From positions 558,001 to 622,000 of the forward strand of contig NW_026870402.1 of the NCBI RefSeq assembly GCF_963576545.1: 64,000 bases of DNA, read 5' to 3'. Position numbers and translations under genes: made by a program. Shown here piece by piece: positions 50,901 to 63,886 of this stretch (positions within the stretch are counted from its first letter, which is position 1; every line of letters begins with the position of its first letter). A model generated the notes under the pieces. The model was not told the DNA's origin and did no database searches. It saw nothing but the letters and a program-made list of their open reading frames with translations. The DNA comes from Limanda limanda. Taxonomy: Eukaryota > Chordata > Actinopteri > Pleuronectiformes > Pleuronectidae.

Positions 50901-53549
50901 CTTTCATCCCTAACCCTAACCCTAACCCTTCCGAAAGTCGGAGAAGCTCAAGGATGGTACCGATCGATGCGCGCTACCCCATTTAGTGGGGGTAGAGCCT
51001 ACTTGCAAGTCTCTCCGACCTTCACAAAAAAAGTTATTCAAGAATATCTCCTCAGATTTGGGGGAATTTCGTCGGTCGACCTCTTCCAAAGGTCGTACAA
51101 GCTCGGGGATAGTACCAATCGATTCGCAGGACCCAAATTAGTCCAGATGCAACCACTTTCCAAGTCTCTCCGACCTTCACAAAAAAAGTTATTCAAGAAT
51201 ATCTCTTTCTCCTATGTGCTTTCATCCCTAACCCTAACCCTAACCCTTCCGAAAGTCGGAGAAGCTCGGGGATGGTACCGATCGATGCGCGCTACCCCAT
51301 TTAGTGGGGGTAGAGCCTACTTGCAAGTCTCTCCGACCTTCACAAAAAAAGTTATTCAAGAATATCTCTTTCTCCTATGTGCTTTCATCCCTAACCCTAA
51401 CCCTAACCCTTCCGAAAGTCGGAGAAGCTCAAGGATGGTACCGATCGATGCGCGCTACCCCATTTAGTGGGGGTAGAGCCTACTTGCAAGTCTCTCCGAC
51501 CTTCACAAAAAAAGTTATTCAAGAATATCTCTTTCTCCTATGTGCTTTCATCCCTAACCCTAACCCTTCCGAAATTCGGAGAAGCTCAAGGATGGTACTG
51601 ATCGATGTGCGCTACCCCATTTAGTGGGGGAAGCGCCTACTTGCAAGTCTCTCCGACCTTCACAAAAAAAGTTATTCAAGAATATCTCCTCAGATTTGGG
51701 GGAATTTCGTCGGTCGACCTCTTCCGAAGGTCGTACAAGCTCGGGGATGGTACCAATCGATCCGCAGGACCCAAATTAGTCCAGATGCAACCACTTTCCA
51801 AGTCTCTCCGACCTTCACAAAAAAAGTTATTCAAGAATATCTCTTTCTCCTATGTGCTTTCATCCCTAACCCTAACCCTAACCCTTCCGAAAGTCGGAGA
51901 AGCTCAAGGATGGTACCGATCGATGCGCGCTACCCCATTTAGTAAGGGTAGAGCCTACTTGCAAGTCTCTCCGACCTTCACAAAAAAAGTTATTCAAGAA
52001 TATCTCCTCAGATTTGGGGGAATTTCGTCGGTCGACCTCTTCCGAAGGTCGTACAAGCTCGGGGATGGTACCAATCGATCCGCAGGACCCAAATTAGTCC
52101 AGATGCAACCACTTTCCAAGTCTCTCCGACCTTCACAAAAAAAGTTATTCAAGAATATCTCTTTCTCCTATGTGCTTTCATCCCTAACCCTAACCCTAAC
52201 CCTTCCGAAAGTCGGAGAAGCTCGGGGATGGTACCGATCGATGCGCGCTACCCCATTTAGTGGGGGTAGAGCCTACTTGCAAGTCTCTCCGACCTTCACA
52301 AAAAAAGTTATTCAAGAATATCTCTTTCTCCTATGTGCTTTCATCCCTAACCCTAACCCTTCCGAAAGTCGGAGAAGCTCAAGGATGGTACCGATCGATG
52401 CGCGCTACCCCATTTAGTGGGGGTAGAGCCTACTTGCAAGTCTCTCCGACCTTCACAAAAAAAGTTATTCAAGAATATCTCCTCAGATTTGGGGGAATTC
52501 TGTCGGTCGACCTCTTCCGAAGGTCGTACAAGCTCGGGGATGGTACCAATCGATCTGCAGGACCCAAATTAGTCCAGATGCAACCACTTTCCAAGTCTCT
52601 CCGACCTTCACAAAAAAAGTTATTCAAGAATATCTCTTTCTCCTATGTGCTTTCATCCCTAACCCTAACCCTTCCGAAAGTCGGAGAAGCTCGGGGATGG
52701 TATCGATCGATGCGCGCTACCCCATTTAGTGGGGGTAGAGCCTACTTGCAAGTCTCTCCGACCTTCACAAAAAAAGTTATTCAAGAATATCTCTTTCTCC
52801 TATGTGCTTTCATCCCTAACCCTAACCCTTCCGAAAGTCGGAGAAGCTCAAAGATGGTACCGATCGATGCGCGCTACCCCATTTAGTGGGGGTAGAGCCT
52901 ACTTGCAAGTCTCTCCGACCTTCACAAAAAAAGTTATTCAAGAATATCTCTTTCTCCTATGTGCTTTCATCCCTAACCCTAACCCTAACCCTTCCGAAAG
53001 TCGGAGAAGCTCAAGGATGGTACCGATCGATGCGCGCTACCCCATTTAGTGGGGGTAGAGCCTACTTGCAAGTCTCTCCGACTTTCACAAAAAAAGTTAT
53101 TCAAGAATATCTCCTCAGATTTGGGGGAATTTCGTCGGTCGACCTCTTCCAAAGGTCGTACAAGCTCGGGGATGGTACCAATCGATCTGCAGGACCCAAA
53201 TTAGTCCAGATGCAACCACTTTCCAAGTCTCTCCGACCTTCACAAAAAAAGTTATTCAAGAATATCTCTTTCTCCTATGTGCTTTCATCCCTAACCCTAA
53301 CCCTAACCCTTCCGAAAGTCGGAGAAGCTCGGGGATGGTACCGATCGATGTGCGCTACCCCATTTAGTGGGGGTAGAGCCTACTTGCAAGTCTCTCCGAC
53401 CTTCACAAAAAAAGTTATTCAAGAATATGTTTTTCTCCTATGTGCTTTCATCCCTAACCCTAACCCTAACCCTTCCGAAAGTCGGAGAAGCTCAATGATG
53501 GTACTGATCGATGCGCGCTACCCCATTTAGTGGGGGTAGAGCCTACTTG
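47963..53549 (+). repeat. Rearranged partial right-domain repeats, 35 monomers
   Basis: Three consecutive fragments each open with a GATTCGCAGG S. 47963-49405 (1443 bp): S47963 T3 T3, S48444 T3, S48762 T3 T3 T3. 49406-51005 (1600 bp): S49406 T3 T3 T2, S50044 T3, S50362 T3 T3 T3. 51006-53549 (2544 bp): S51006 T3 T3 T2, S51644 T3, S51962 T3 T2, S52437 T2 T2 T3, S53069 T3 T3. The interval 47001 to about 48.44 kb repeats at 48444 to about 49.89 kb (offset 1443), and 49406 to about 50.8 kb repeats at 51006 to about 52.3 kb (offset 1600). These look like products of successive unequal exchanges. Confidence 0.85.
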
Positions 53550-54966
53550 CAAGTCTCTCCGACCTTCACAAAAAAAGTTATTCAAGAATATCTCCTCAGA
53601 TTTGGGGGAATTCTGTCGGTCGACCTCTTCCGAAGGTCGTAAAAGCTCGGGGATGGTACCAATCGATCTGCAGGACCCAAATTAGTCCAGATGCAACCAC
53701 TTTCCAAGTCTCTCCGACCTTCACAAAAAAAGTTATTCAAGAATATCTCTTTCTCCTATGTGCTTTCATCCCTAACCCTAACCCTAACCCTTCCGAAAGT
53801 CGGAGAAGCTCAAGGATGGTACCGATCGATGCGCGCTACCCCATTTAGTGGGGGTAGAGCCTACTTGCAAGTCTCTCCGACCTTCACAAAAAAAGTTATT
53901 CAAGAATATCTCCTCAGATTTGGGGGAATTTCGTCGGTCGACCTCTTCCGAAGGTCGTACAAGCTCGGGGATGGTACCAATCGATCCGCAGGACCCAAAT
54001 TAGTCCAGATGCAACCACTTTCCAAGTCTCTCCGACCTTCACAAAAAAAGTTATTCAAGAATATCTCTTTCTCCTATGTGCTTTCATCCCTAACCCTAAC
54101 CCTTCCGAAAGTCGGAGAAGCTCAAAGATGGTACCGATCGATGCGCGCTACCCCATTTAGTGGGGGTAGAGCCTACTTGCAAGTCTCTCCGACCTTCACA
54201 AAAAAAGTTATTCAAGAATATCTCCTCAGATTTGGGGGAATTCTGTCGGTCGACCTCTTCCGAAGGTCGTACAAGCTCGGGGATGGTACCAATCGATCTG
54301 CAGGACCCAAATTAGTCCAGATGCAACCACTTTCCAAGTCTCTCCGACCTTCACAAAAAAAGTTATTCAAGAATATCTCTTTCTCCTATGTGCTTTCATC
54401 CCTAACCCTAACCCTTCCGAAAGTCGGAGAAGCTCGGGGATGGTACCGATCGATGCGCGCTACCCCATTTAGTGGGGGTAGAGCCTACTTGCAAGTCTCT
54501 CCGACCTTCACAAAAAAAGTTATTCAAGAATATCTCTTTCTCCTATGTGCTTTCATCCCTAACCCTAACCCTTCCGAAAGTCGGAGAAGCTCAAGGATGG
54601 TACCGATCGATGCGCGCTACCCCATTTAGTGGGGGTAGAGCCTACTTGCAAGTCTCTCCGACCTTCACAAAAAAAGTTATTCAAGAATATCTCTTTCTCC
54701 TATGTGCTTTCATCCCTAACCCTAACCCTAACCCTTCCGAAAGTCGGAGAAGCTCAAGGATGGTACCGATCGATGCGCGCTACCCCATTTAGTGGGGGTA
54801 GAGCCTACTTGCAAGTCTCTCCGACCTTCACAAAAAAAGTTATTCAAGAATATCTCCTCAGATTTGGGGGAATTTCGTCGGTCGACCTCTTCCAAAGGTC
54901 GTACAAGCTCGGGGATGGTACCAATCGATCTGCAGGACCCAAATTAGTCCAGATGCAACCACTTTC

Positions 54967-55129
54967 CAAGTCTCTCCGACCTTCACAAAAAAAGTTATTC
55001 AAGAATATCTCTTTCTCCTATGTGCTTTCATCCCTAACCCTAACCCTAACCCTTCCGAAAGTCGGAGAAGCTCGGGGATGGTACCGATCGATGCGCGCTA
55101 CCCAAATTAGTCCAGATGCAACCACTTTC
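54967..55129 (+). repeat. Hybrid T/S monomer H (4450-bp copy 1)
   Basis: It has the same T head and S tail as the hybrid at 30940, and lies between S54812 and the TTTAGTAAGGG T3 at 55130. Confidence 0.88.
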
Positions 55130-57673
55130 CAAGTCTCTCCGACCTTCACAAAAAAAGTTATTCAAGAATATCTCTTTCTCCTATGTGCTTTCATCCCTAA
55201 CCCTAACCCTAACCCTTCCGAAAGTCGGAGAAGCTCAAGGATGGTACCGATCGATGCGCGCTACCCCATTTAGTAAGGGTAGAGCCTACTTGCAAGTCTC
55301 TCCGACCTTCACAAAAAAAGTTATTCAAGAATATCTCCTCAGATTTGGGGGAATTTCGTCGGTCGACCTCTTCCGAAGGTCGTACAAGCTCGGGGATGGT
55401 ACCAATCGATCCGCAGGACCCAAATTAGTCCAGATGCAACCACTTTCCAAGTCTCTCCGACCTTCACAAAAAAAGTTATTCAAGAATATCTCTTTCTCCT
55501 ATGTGCTTTCATCCCTAACCCTAACCCTAACCCTTCCGAAAGTCGGAGAAGCTCGGGGATGGTACCGATCGATGCGCGCTACCCCATTTAGTGGGGGTAG
55601 AGCCTACTTGCAAGTCTCTCCGACCTTCACAAAAAAAGTTATTCAAGAATATCTCTTTCTCCTATGTGCTTTCATCCCTAACCCTAACCCTTCCGAAAGT
55701 CGGAGAAGCTCAAGGATGGTACCGATCGATGCGCGCTACCCCATTTAGTGGGGGTAGAGCCTACTTGCAAGTCTCTCCGACCTTCACAAAAAAAGTTATT
55801 CAAGAATATCTCCTCAGATTTGGGGGAATTCTGTCGGTCGACCTCTTCCGAAGGTCGTACAAGCTCGGGGATGGTACCAATCGATCTGCAGGACCCAAAT
55901 TAGTCCAGATGCAACCACTTTCCAAGTCTCTCCGACCTTCACAAAAAAAGTTATTCAAGAATATCTCTTTCTCCTATGTGCTTTCATCCCTAACCCTAAC
56001 CCTTCCGAAAGTCGGAGAAGCTCGGGGATGGTACCGATCGATGCGCGCTACCCCATTTAGTGGGGGTAGAGCCTACTTGCAAGTCTCTCCGACCTTCACA
56101 AAAAAAGTTATTCAAGAATATCTCTTTCTCCTATGTGCTTTCATCCCTAACCCTAACCCTTCCGAAAGTCGGAGAAGCTCAAGGATGGTACCGATCGATG
56201 CGCGCTACCCCATTTAGTGGGGGTAGAGCCTACTTGCAAGTCTCTCCGACCTTCACAAAAAAAGTTATTCAAGAATATCTCTTTCTCCTATGTGCTTTCA
56301 TCCCTAACCCTAACCCTAACCCTTCCGAAAGTCGGAGAAGCTCAAGGATGGTACCGATCGATGCGCGCTACCCCATTTAGTGGGGGTAGAGCCTACTTGC
56401 AAGTCTCTCCGACCTTCACAAAAAAAGTTATTCAAGAATATCTCCTCAGATTTGGGGGAATTTCGTCGGTCGACCTCTTCCAAAGGTCGTACAAGCTCGG
56501 GGATGGTACCAATCGATCTGCAGGACCCAAATTAGTCCAGATGCAACCACTTTCCAAGTCTCTCCGACCTTCACAAAAAAAGTTATTCAAGAATATCTCT
56601 TTCTCCTATGTGCTTTCATCCCTAACCCTAACCCTAACCCTTCCGAAAGTCGGAGAAGCTCGGGGATGGTACCGATCGATGCGCGCTACCCCATTTAGTG
56701 GGGGTAGAGCCTACTTGCAAGTCTCTCCGACCTTCACAAAAAAAGTTATTCAAGAATATCTTTTTCTCCTATGTGCTTTCATCCCTAACCCTAACCCTAA
56801 CCCTTCCGAAAGTCGGAGAAGCTCAAGGATGGTACCGATCGATGCGCGCAACCCCATTTAGTGGGGGTAGAGCCTACTTGCAAGTCTCTACGACCTTCAC
56901 AAAAAAAGTTATTCAAGAATATCTCCTCAGATTTGGGGGAATTCTGTCGGTCGACCTCTTCCGAAGGTCGTAAAAGCTCGGGGATGGTACCAATCGATCT
57001 GCAGGACCCAAATTAGTCCAGATGCAACCACTTTCCAAGTCTCTCCGACCTTCACAAAAAAAGTTATTCAAGAATATCTCTTTCTCCTATGTGCTTTCAT
57101 CCCTAACCCTAACCCTTCCGAAAGTCGGAGAAGCTCAAGGATGGTACCGATCGATGCGCGCTACCCCATTTAGTGGGGGTAGAGCCTACTTGCAAGTCTC
57201 TCCGACCTTCACAAAAAAAGTTATTCAAGAATATCTCTTTCTCCTATGTGCTTTCATCCCTAACCCTAACCCTAACCCTTCCGAAAGTCGGAGAAGCTCA
57301 AGGATGGTACCGATCGATGCGCGCTACCCCATTTAGTGGGGGTAGAGCCTACTTGCAAGTCTCTCCGACCTTCACAAAAAAAGTTATTCAAGAATATCTC
57401 CTCAGATTTGGGGGAATTTCGTCGGTCGACCTCTTCCGAAGGTCGTACAAGCTCGGGGATGGTACCAATCGATCCGCAGGACCCAAATTAGTCCAGATGC
57501 AACCACTTTCCAAGTCTCTCCGACCTTCACAAAAAAAGTTATTCAAGAATATCTCTTTCTCCTATGTGCTTTCATCCCTAACCCTAACCCTAACCCTTCC
57601 GAAAGTCGGAGAAGCTCGGGGATGGTACCGATCGATGCGCGCTACCCCATTTAGTGGGGGTAGAGCCTACTTG

Positions 57674-57836
57674 CAAGTCTCTCCGACCTTTACAAAAAAA
57701 GTTATTCAAGAATATCTCTTTCTCCTATGTGCTTTCATCCCTAACCCTAACCCTAACCCTTCCGAAAGTCGGAGAAGCTCGGGGATGGTACCGATCGATG
57801 TGCGCTACCCCATTTAGTGGGGGTAGAGCCTACTTG
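57674..57836 (+). repeat. Chimeric T3 monomer at the 4450-bp duplication junction
   Basis: It stands second after an S, where CTCAAGG is expected, but ends CTCGGGG...GATGTGCGC, as does the first-position T3 at 53224. It also carries a private CCTTTACAAA. The following T3 (57837) copies 53387. The exchange between a second-position and a first-position T3 therefore falls inside this monomer. Confidence 0.8.
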
Positions 57837-57999
57837 CAAGTCTCTCCGACCTTCACAAAAAAAGTTATTCAAGAATATCTTTTTCTCCTATGTGCTTTCA
57901 TCCCTAACCCTAACCCTAACCCTTCCGAAAGTCGGAGAAGCTCAATGATGGTACTGATCGATGCGCGCTACCCCATTTAGTGGGGGTAGAGCCTACTTG

Positions 58000-60900
58000 C
58001 AAGTCTCTCCGACCTTCACAAAAAAAGTTATTCAAGAATATCTCCTCAGATTTGGGGGAATTCTGTCGGTCGACCTCTTCCGAAGGTCGTAAAAGCTCGG
58101 GGATGGTACCAATCGATCTGCAGGACCCAAATTAGTCCAGATGCAACCACTTTCCAAGTCTCTCCGACCTTCACAAAAAAAGTTATTCAAGAATATCTCT
58201 TTCTCCTATGTGCTTTCATCCCTAACCCTAACCCTAACCCTTCCGAAAGTCGGAGAAGCTCAAGGATGGTACCGATCGATGCGCGCTACCCCATTTAGTG
58301 GGGGTAGAGCCTACTTGCAAGTCTCTCCGACCTTCACAAAAAAAGTTATTCAAGAATATCTCCTCAGATTTGGGGGAATTTCGTCGGTCGACCTCTTCCG
58401 AAGGTCGTACAAGCTCGGGGATGGTACCAATCGATCCGCAGGACCCAAATTAGTCCAGATGCAACCACTTTCCAAGTCTCTCCGACCTTCACAAAAAAAG
58501 TTATTCAAGAATATCTCTTTCTCCTATGTGCTTTCATCCCTAACCCTAACCCTTCCGAAAGTCGGAGAAGCTCAAAGATGGTACCGATCGATGCGCGCTA
58601 CCCCATTTAGTGGGGGTAGAGCCTACTTGCAAGTCTCTCCGACCTTCACAAAAAAAGTTATTCAAGAATATCTCCTCAGATTTGGGGGAATTCTGTCGGT
58701 CGACCTCTTCCGAAGGTCGTACAAGCTCGGGGATGGTACCAATCGATCTGCAGGACCCAAATTAGTCCAGATGCAACCACTTTCCAAGTCTCTCCGACCT
58801 TCACAAAAAAAGTTATTCAAGAATATCTCTTTCTCCTATGTGCTTTCATCCCTAACCCTAACCCTTCCGAAAGTCGGAGAAGCTCGGGGATGGTACCGAT
58901 CGATGCGCGCTACCCCATTTAGTGGGGGTAGAGCCTACTTGCAAGTCTCTCCGACCTTCACAAAAAAAGTTATTCAAGAATATCTCTTTCTCCTATGTGC
59001 TTTCATCCCTAACCCTAACCCTTCCGAAAGTCGGAGAAGCTCAAGGATGGTACCGATCGATGCGCGCTACCCCATTTAGTGGGGGTAGAGCCTACTTGCA
59101 AGTCTCTCCGACCTTCACAAAAAAAGTTATTCAAGAATATCTCTTTCTCCTATGTGCTTTCATCCCTAACCCTAACCCTAACCCTTCCGAAAGTCGGAGA
59201 AGCTCAAGGATGGTACCGATCGATGCGCGCTACCCCATTTAGTGGGGGTAGAGCCTACTTGCAAGTCTCTCCGACCTTCACAAAAAAAGTTATTCAAGAA
59301 TATCTCCTCAGATTTGGGGGAATTTCGTCGGTCGACCTCTTCCAAAGGTCGTACAAGCTCGGGGATGGTACCAATCGATCTGCAGGACCCAAATTAGTCC
59401 AGATGCAACCACTTTCCAAGTCTCTCCGACCTTCACAAAAAAAGTTATTCAAGAATATCTCTTTCTCCTATGTGCTTTCATCCCTAACCCTAACCCTAAC
59501 CCTTCCGAAAGTCGGAGAAGCTCGGGGATGGTACCGATCGATGCGCGCTACCCAAATTAGTCCAGATGCAACCACTTTCCAAGTCTCTCCGACCTTCACA
59601 AAAAAAGTTATTCAAGAATATCTCTTTCTCCTATGTGCTTTCATCCCTAACCCTAACCCTAACCCTTCCGAAAGTCGGAGAAGCTCAAGGATGGTACCGA
59701 TCGATGCGCGCTACCCCATTTAGTAAGGGTAGAGCCTACTTGCAAGTCTCTCCGACCTTCACAAAAAAAGTTATTCAAGAATATCTCCTCAGATTTGGGG
59801 GAATTTCGTCGGTCGACCTCTTCCGAAGGTCGTACAAGCTCGGGGATGGTACCAATCGATCCGCAGGACCCAAATTAGTCCAGATGCAACCACTTTCCAA
59901 GTCTCTCCGACCTTCACAAAAAAAGTTATTCAAGAATATCTCTTTCTCCTATGTGCTTTCATCCCTAACCCTAACCCTAACCCTTCCGAAAGTCGGAGAA
60001 GCTCGGGGATGGTACCGATCGATGCGCGCTACCCCATTTAGTGGGGGTAGAGCCTACTTGCAAGTCTCTCCGACCTTCACAAAAAAAGTTATTCAAGAAT
60101 ATCTCTTTCTCCTATGTGCTTTCATCCCTAACCCTAACCCTTCCGAAAGTCGGAGAAGCTCAAGGATGGTACCGATCGATGCGCGCTACCCCATTTAGTG
60201 GGGGTAGAGCCTACTTGCAAGTCTCTCCGACCTTCACAAAAAAAGTTATTCAAGAATATCTCCTCAGATTTGGGGGAATTCTGTCGGTCGACCTCTTCCG
60301 AAGGTCGTACAAGCTCGGGGATGGTACCAATCGATCTGCAGGACCCAAATTAGTCCAGATGCAACCACTTTCCAAGTCTCTCCGACCTTCACAAAAAAAG
60401 TTATTCAAGAATATCTCTTTCTCCTATGTGCTTTCATCCCTAACCCTAACCCTTCCGAAAGTCGGAGAAGCTCGGGGATGGTACCGATCGATGCGCGCTA
60501 CCCCATTTAGTGGGGGTAGAGCCTACTTGCAAGTCTCTCCGACCTTCACAAAAAAAGTTATTCAAGAATATCTCTTTCTCCTATGTGCTTTCATCCCTAA
60601 CCCTAACCCTTCCGAAAGTCGGAGAAGCTCAAGGATGGTACCGATCGATGCGCGCTACCCCATTTAGTGGGGGTAGAGCCTACTTGCAAGTCTCTCCGAC
60701 CTTCACAAAAAAAGTTATTCAAGAATATCTCTTTCTCCTATGTGCTTTCATCCCTAACCCTAACCCTAACCCTTCCGAAAGTCGGAGAAGCTCAAGGATG
60801 GTACCGATCGATGCGCGCTACCCCATTTAGTGGGGGTAGAGCCTACTTGCAAGTCTCTCCGACCTTCACAAAAAAAGTTATTCAAGAATATCTCCTCAGA

Positions 60901-62449
60901 TTTGGGGGAATTTCGTCGGTCGACCTCTTCCAAAGGTCGTACAAGCTCGGGGATGGTACCAATCGATCTGCAGGACCCAAATTAGTCCAGATGCAACCAC
61001 TTTCCAAGTCTCTCCGACCTTCACAAAAAAAGTTATTCAAGAATATCTCTTTCTCCTATGTGCTTTCATCCCTAACCCTAACCCTAACCCTTCCGAAAGT
61101 CGGAGAAGCTCGGGGATGGTACCGATCGATGCGCGCTACCCCATTTAGTGGGGGTAGAGCCTACTTGCAAGTCTCTCCGACCTTCACAAAAAAAGTTATT
61201 CAAGAATATCTTTTTCTCCTATGTGCTTTCATCCCTAACCCTAACCCTAACCCTTCCGAAAGTCGGAGAAGCTCAAGGATGGTACCGATCGATGCGCGCA
61301 ACCCCATTTAGTGGGGGTAGAGCCTACTTGCAAGTCTCTACGACCTTCACAAAAAAAGTTATTCAAGAATATCTCCTCAGATTTGGGGGAATTCTGTCGG
61401 TCGACCTCTTCCGAAGGTCGTAAAAGCTCGGGGATGGTACCAATCGATCTGCAGGACCCAAATTAGTCCAGATGCAACCACTTTCCAAGTCTCTCCGACC
61501 TTCACAAAAAAAGTTATTCAAGAATATCTCTTTCTCCTATGTGCTTTCATCCCTAACCCTAACCCTTCCGAAAGTCGGAGAAGCTCAAGGATGGTACCGA
61601 TCGATGCGCGCTACCCCATTTAGTGGGGGTAGAGCCTACTTGCAAGTCTCTCCGACCTTCACAAAAAAAGTTATTCAAGAATATCTCTTTCTCCTATGTG
61701 CTTTCATCCCTAACCCTAACCCTAACCCTTCCGAAAGTCGGAGAAGCTCAAGGATGGTACCGATCGATGCGCGCTACCCCATTTAGTGGGGGTAGAGCCT
61801 ACTTGCAAGTCTCTCCGACCTTCACAAAAAAAGTTATTCAAGAATATCTCCTCAGATTTGGGGGAATTTCGTCGGTCGACCTCTTCCGAAGGTCGTACAA
61901 GCTCGGGGATGGTACCAATCGATCCGCAGGACCCAAATTAGTCCAGATGCAACCACTTTCCAAGTCTCTCCGACCTTCACAAAAAAAGTTATTCAAGAAT
62001 ATCTCTTTCTCCTATGTGCTTTCATCCCTAACCCTAACCCTAACCCTTCCGAAAGTCGGAGAAGCTCGGGGATGGTACCGATCGATGCGCGCTACCCCAT
62101 TTAGTGGGGGTAGAGCCTACTTGCAAGTCTCTCCGACCTTCACAAAAAAAGTTATTCAAGAATATCTCTTTCTCCTATGTGCTTTCATCCCTAACCCTAA
62201 CCCTAACCCTTCCGAAAGTCGGAGAAGCTCAAGGATGGTACCGATCGATGCGCGCTACCCCATTTAGTGGGGGTAGAGCCTACTTGCAAGTCTCTCCGAC
62301 CTTCACAAAAAAAGTTATTCAAGAATATCTCTTTCTCCTATGTGCTTTCATCCCTAACCCTAACCCTAACCCTTCCGAAAGTCGGAGAAGCTCAAGGATG
62401 GTACCGATCGATGCGCGCTACCCCATTTAGTGGGGGTAGAGCCTACTTG
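58000..62449 (+). repeat. 4450-bp tandem duplication, copy 2, 28 monomers
   Basis: It repeats the previous block at offset 4450, with S at 58000, 58318, 58630, 59262, 59743, 60218, 60850, 61331 and 61806, and the hybrid at 59417. The match holds until about 62.1 kb. There copy 2 keeps the normal T3 T3 T3 ending before the GATTCGCAGG S at 62450, whereas copy 1 switched to a different T3 at 57674. Copy 2 therefore keeps the original end and copy 1 carries the exchange junction. Confidence 0.9.
59417..59579 (+). repeat. Hybrid T/S monomer H (4450-bp copy 2)
   Basis: It has the same T head and S tail as the hybrid at 30940, and lies between S59262 and the TTTAGTAAGGG T3 at 59580. Confidence 0.88.
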
Positions 62450-62604
62450 CAAGTCTCTCCGACCTTCACAAAAAAAGTTATTCAAGAATATCTCCTCAGA
62501 TTTGGGGGAATTTCGTCGGTCGACCTCTTCCAAAGGTCGTACAAGCTCGGGGATAGTACCAATCGATTCGCAGGACCCAAATTAGTCCAGATGCAACCAC
62601 TTTC

Positions 62605-62767
62605 CAAGTCTCTCCGACCTTCACAAAAAAAGTTATTCAAGAATATCTTTTTCTCCTATGTGCTTTCATCCCTAACCCTAACCCTAACCCTTCCGAAAGT
62701 CGGAGAAGCTCAAGGATGGTACCGATCGATGCGCGCAACCCCATTTAGTGGGGGTAGAGCCTACTTG
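62605..62767 (+). repeat. Chimeric T3 monomer at the 1437-bp duplication junction
   Basis: It directly follows S62450 but reads ATCTTTTTCTCC, CTCAAGG and GCGCAACCCC, the signature of the second-position T3 at 61168. The switch lies in the 44-bp core shared by all monomers, so the exact point cannot be resolved. Confidence 0.8.
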
Positions 62768-63886
62768 CAAGTCTCTACGACCTTCACAAAAAAAGTTATT
62801 CAAGAATATCTCCTCAGATTTGGGGGAATTCTGTCGGTCGACCTCTTCCGAAGGTCGTAAAAGCTCGGGGATGGTACCAATCGATCTGCAGGACCCAAAT
62901 TAGTCCAGATGCAACCACTTTCCAAGTCTCTCCGACCTTCACAAAAAAAGTTATTCAAGAATATCTCTTTCTCCTATGTGCTTTCATCCCTAACCCTAAC
63001 CCTTCCGAAAGTCGGAGAAGCTCAAGGATGGTACCGATCGATGCGCGCTACCCCATTTAGTGGGGGTAGAGCCTACTTGCAAGTCTCTCCGACCTTCACA
63101 AAAAAAGTTATTCAAGAATATCTCTTTCTCCTATGTGCTTTCATCCCTAACCCTAACCCTAACCCTTCCGAAAGTCGGAGAAGCTCAAGGATGGTACCGA
63201 TCGATGCGCGCTACCCCATTTAGTGGGGGTAGAGCCTACTTGCAAGTCTCTCCGACCTTCACAAAAAAAGTTATTCAAGAATATCTCCTCAGATTTGGGG
63301 GAATTTCGTCGGTCGACCTCTTCCGAAGGTCGTACAAGCTCGGGGATGGTACCAATCGATCCGCAGGACCCAAATTAGTCCAGATGCAACCACTTTCCAA
63401 GTCTCTCCGACCTTCACAAAAAAAGTTATTCAAGAATATCTCTTTCTCCTATGTGCTTTCATCCCTAACCCTAACCCTAACCCTTCCGAAAGTCGGAGAA
63501 GCTCGGGGATGGTACCGATCGATGCGCGCTACCCCATTTAGTGGGGGTAGAGCCTACTTGCAAGTCTCTCCGACCTTCACAAAAAAAGTTATTCAAGAAT
63601 ATCTCTTTCTCCTATGTGCTTTCATCCCTAACCCTAACCCTAACCCTTCCGAAAGTCGGAGAAGCTCAAGGATGGTACCGATCGATGCGCGCTACCCCAT
63701 TTAGTGGGGGTAGAGCCTACTTGCAAGTCTCTCCGACCTTCACAAAAAAAGTTATTCAAGAATATCTCTTTCTCCTATGTGCTTTCATCCCTAACCCTAA
63801 CCCTAACCCTTCCGAAAGTCGGAGAAGCTCAAGGATGGTACCGATCGATGCGCGCTACCCCATTTAGTGGGGGTAGAGCCTACTTG

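Larger units (their letters stand above)
53550..57999 (+). repeat. 4450-bp tandem duplication, copy 1, 28 monomers
   Basis: Order: S53550 T3, S53868 T2, S54180 T2 T2 T3, S54812 H T3, S55293 T3 T2, S55768 T2 T2 T3, S56400 T3 T3, S56881 T2 T3, S57356 T3, T3 57674 (chimeric), T3. From 54472 to 57.7 kb it also matches copy A of the 33-monomer repeat (30445 to about 33.7 kb, offset 24027). The hybrid monomer is at 54967. Confidence 0.9.
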
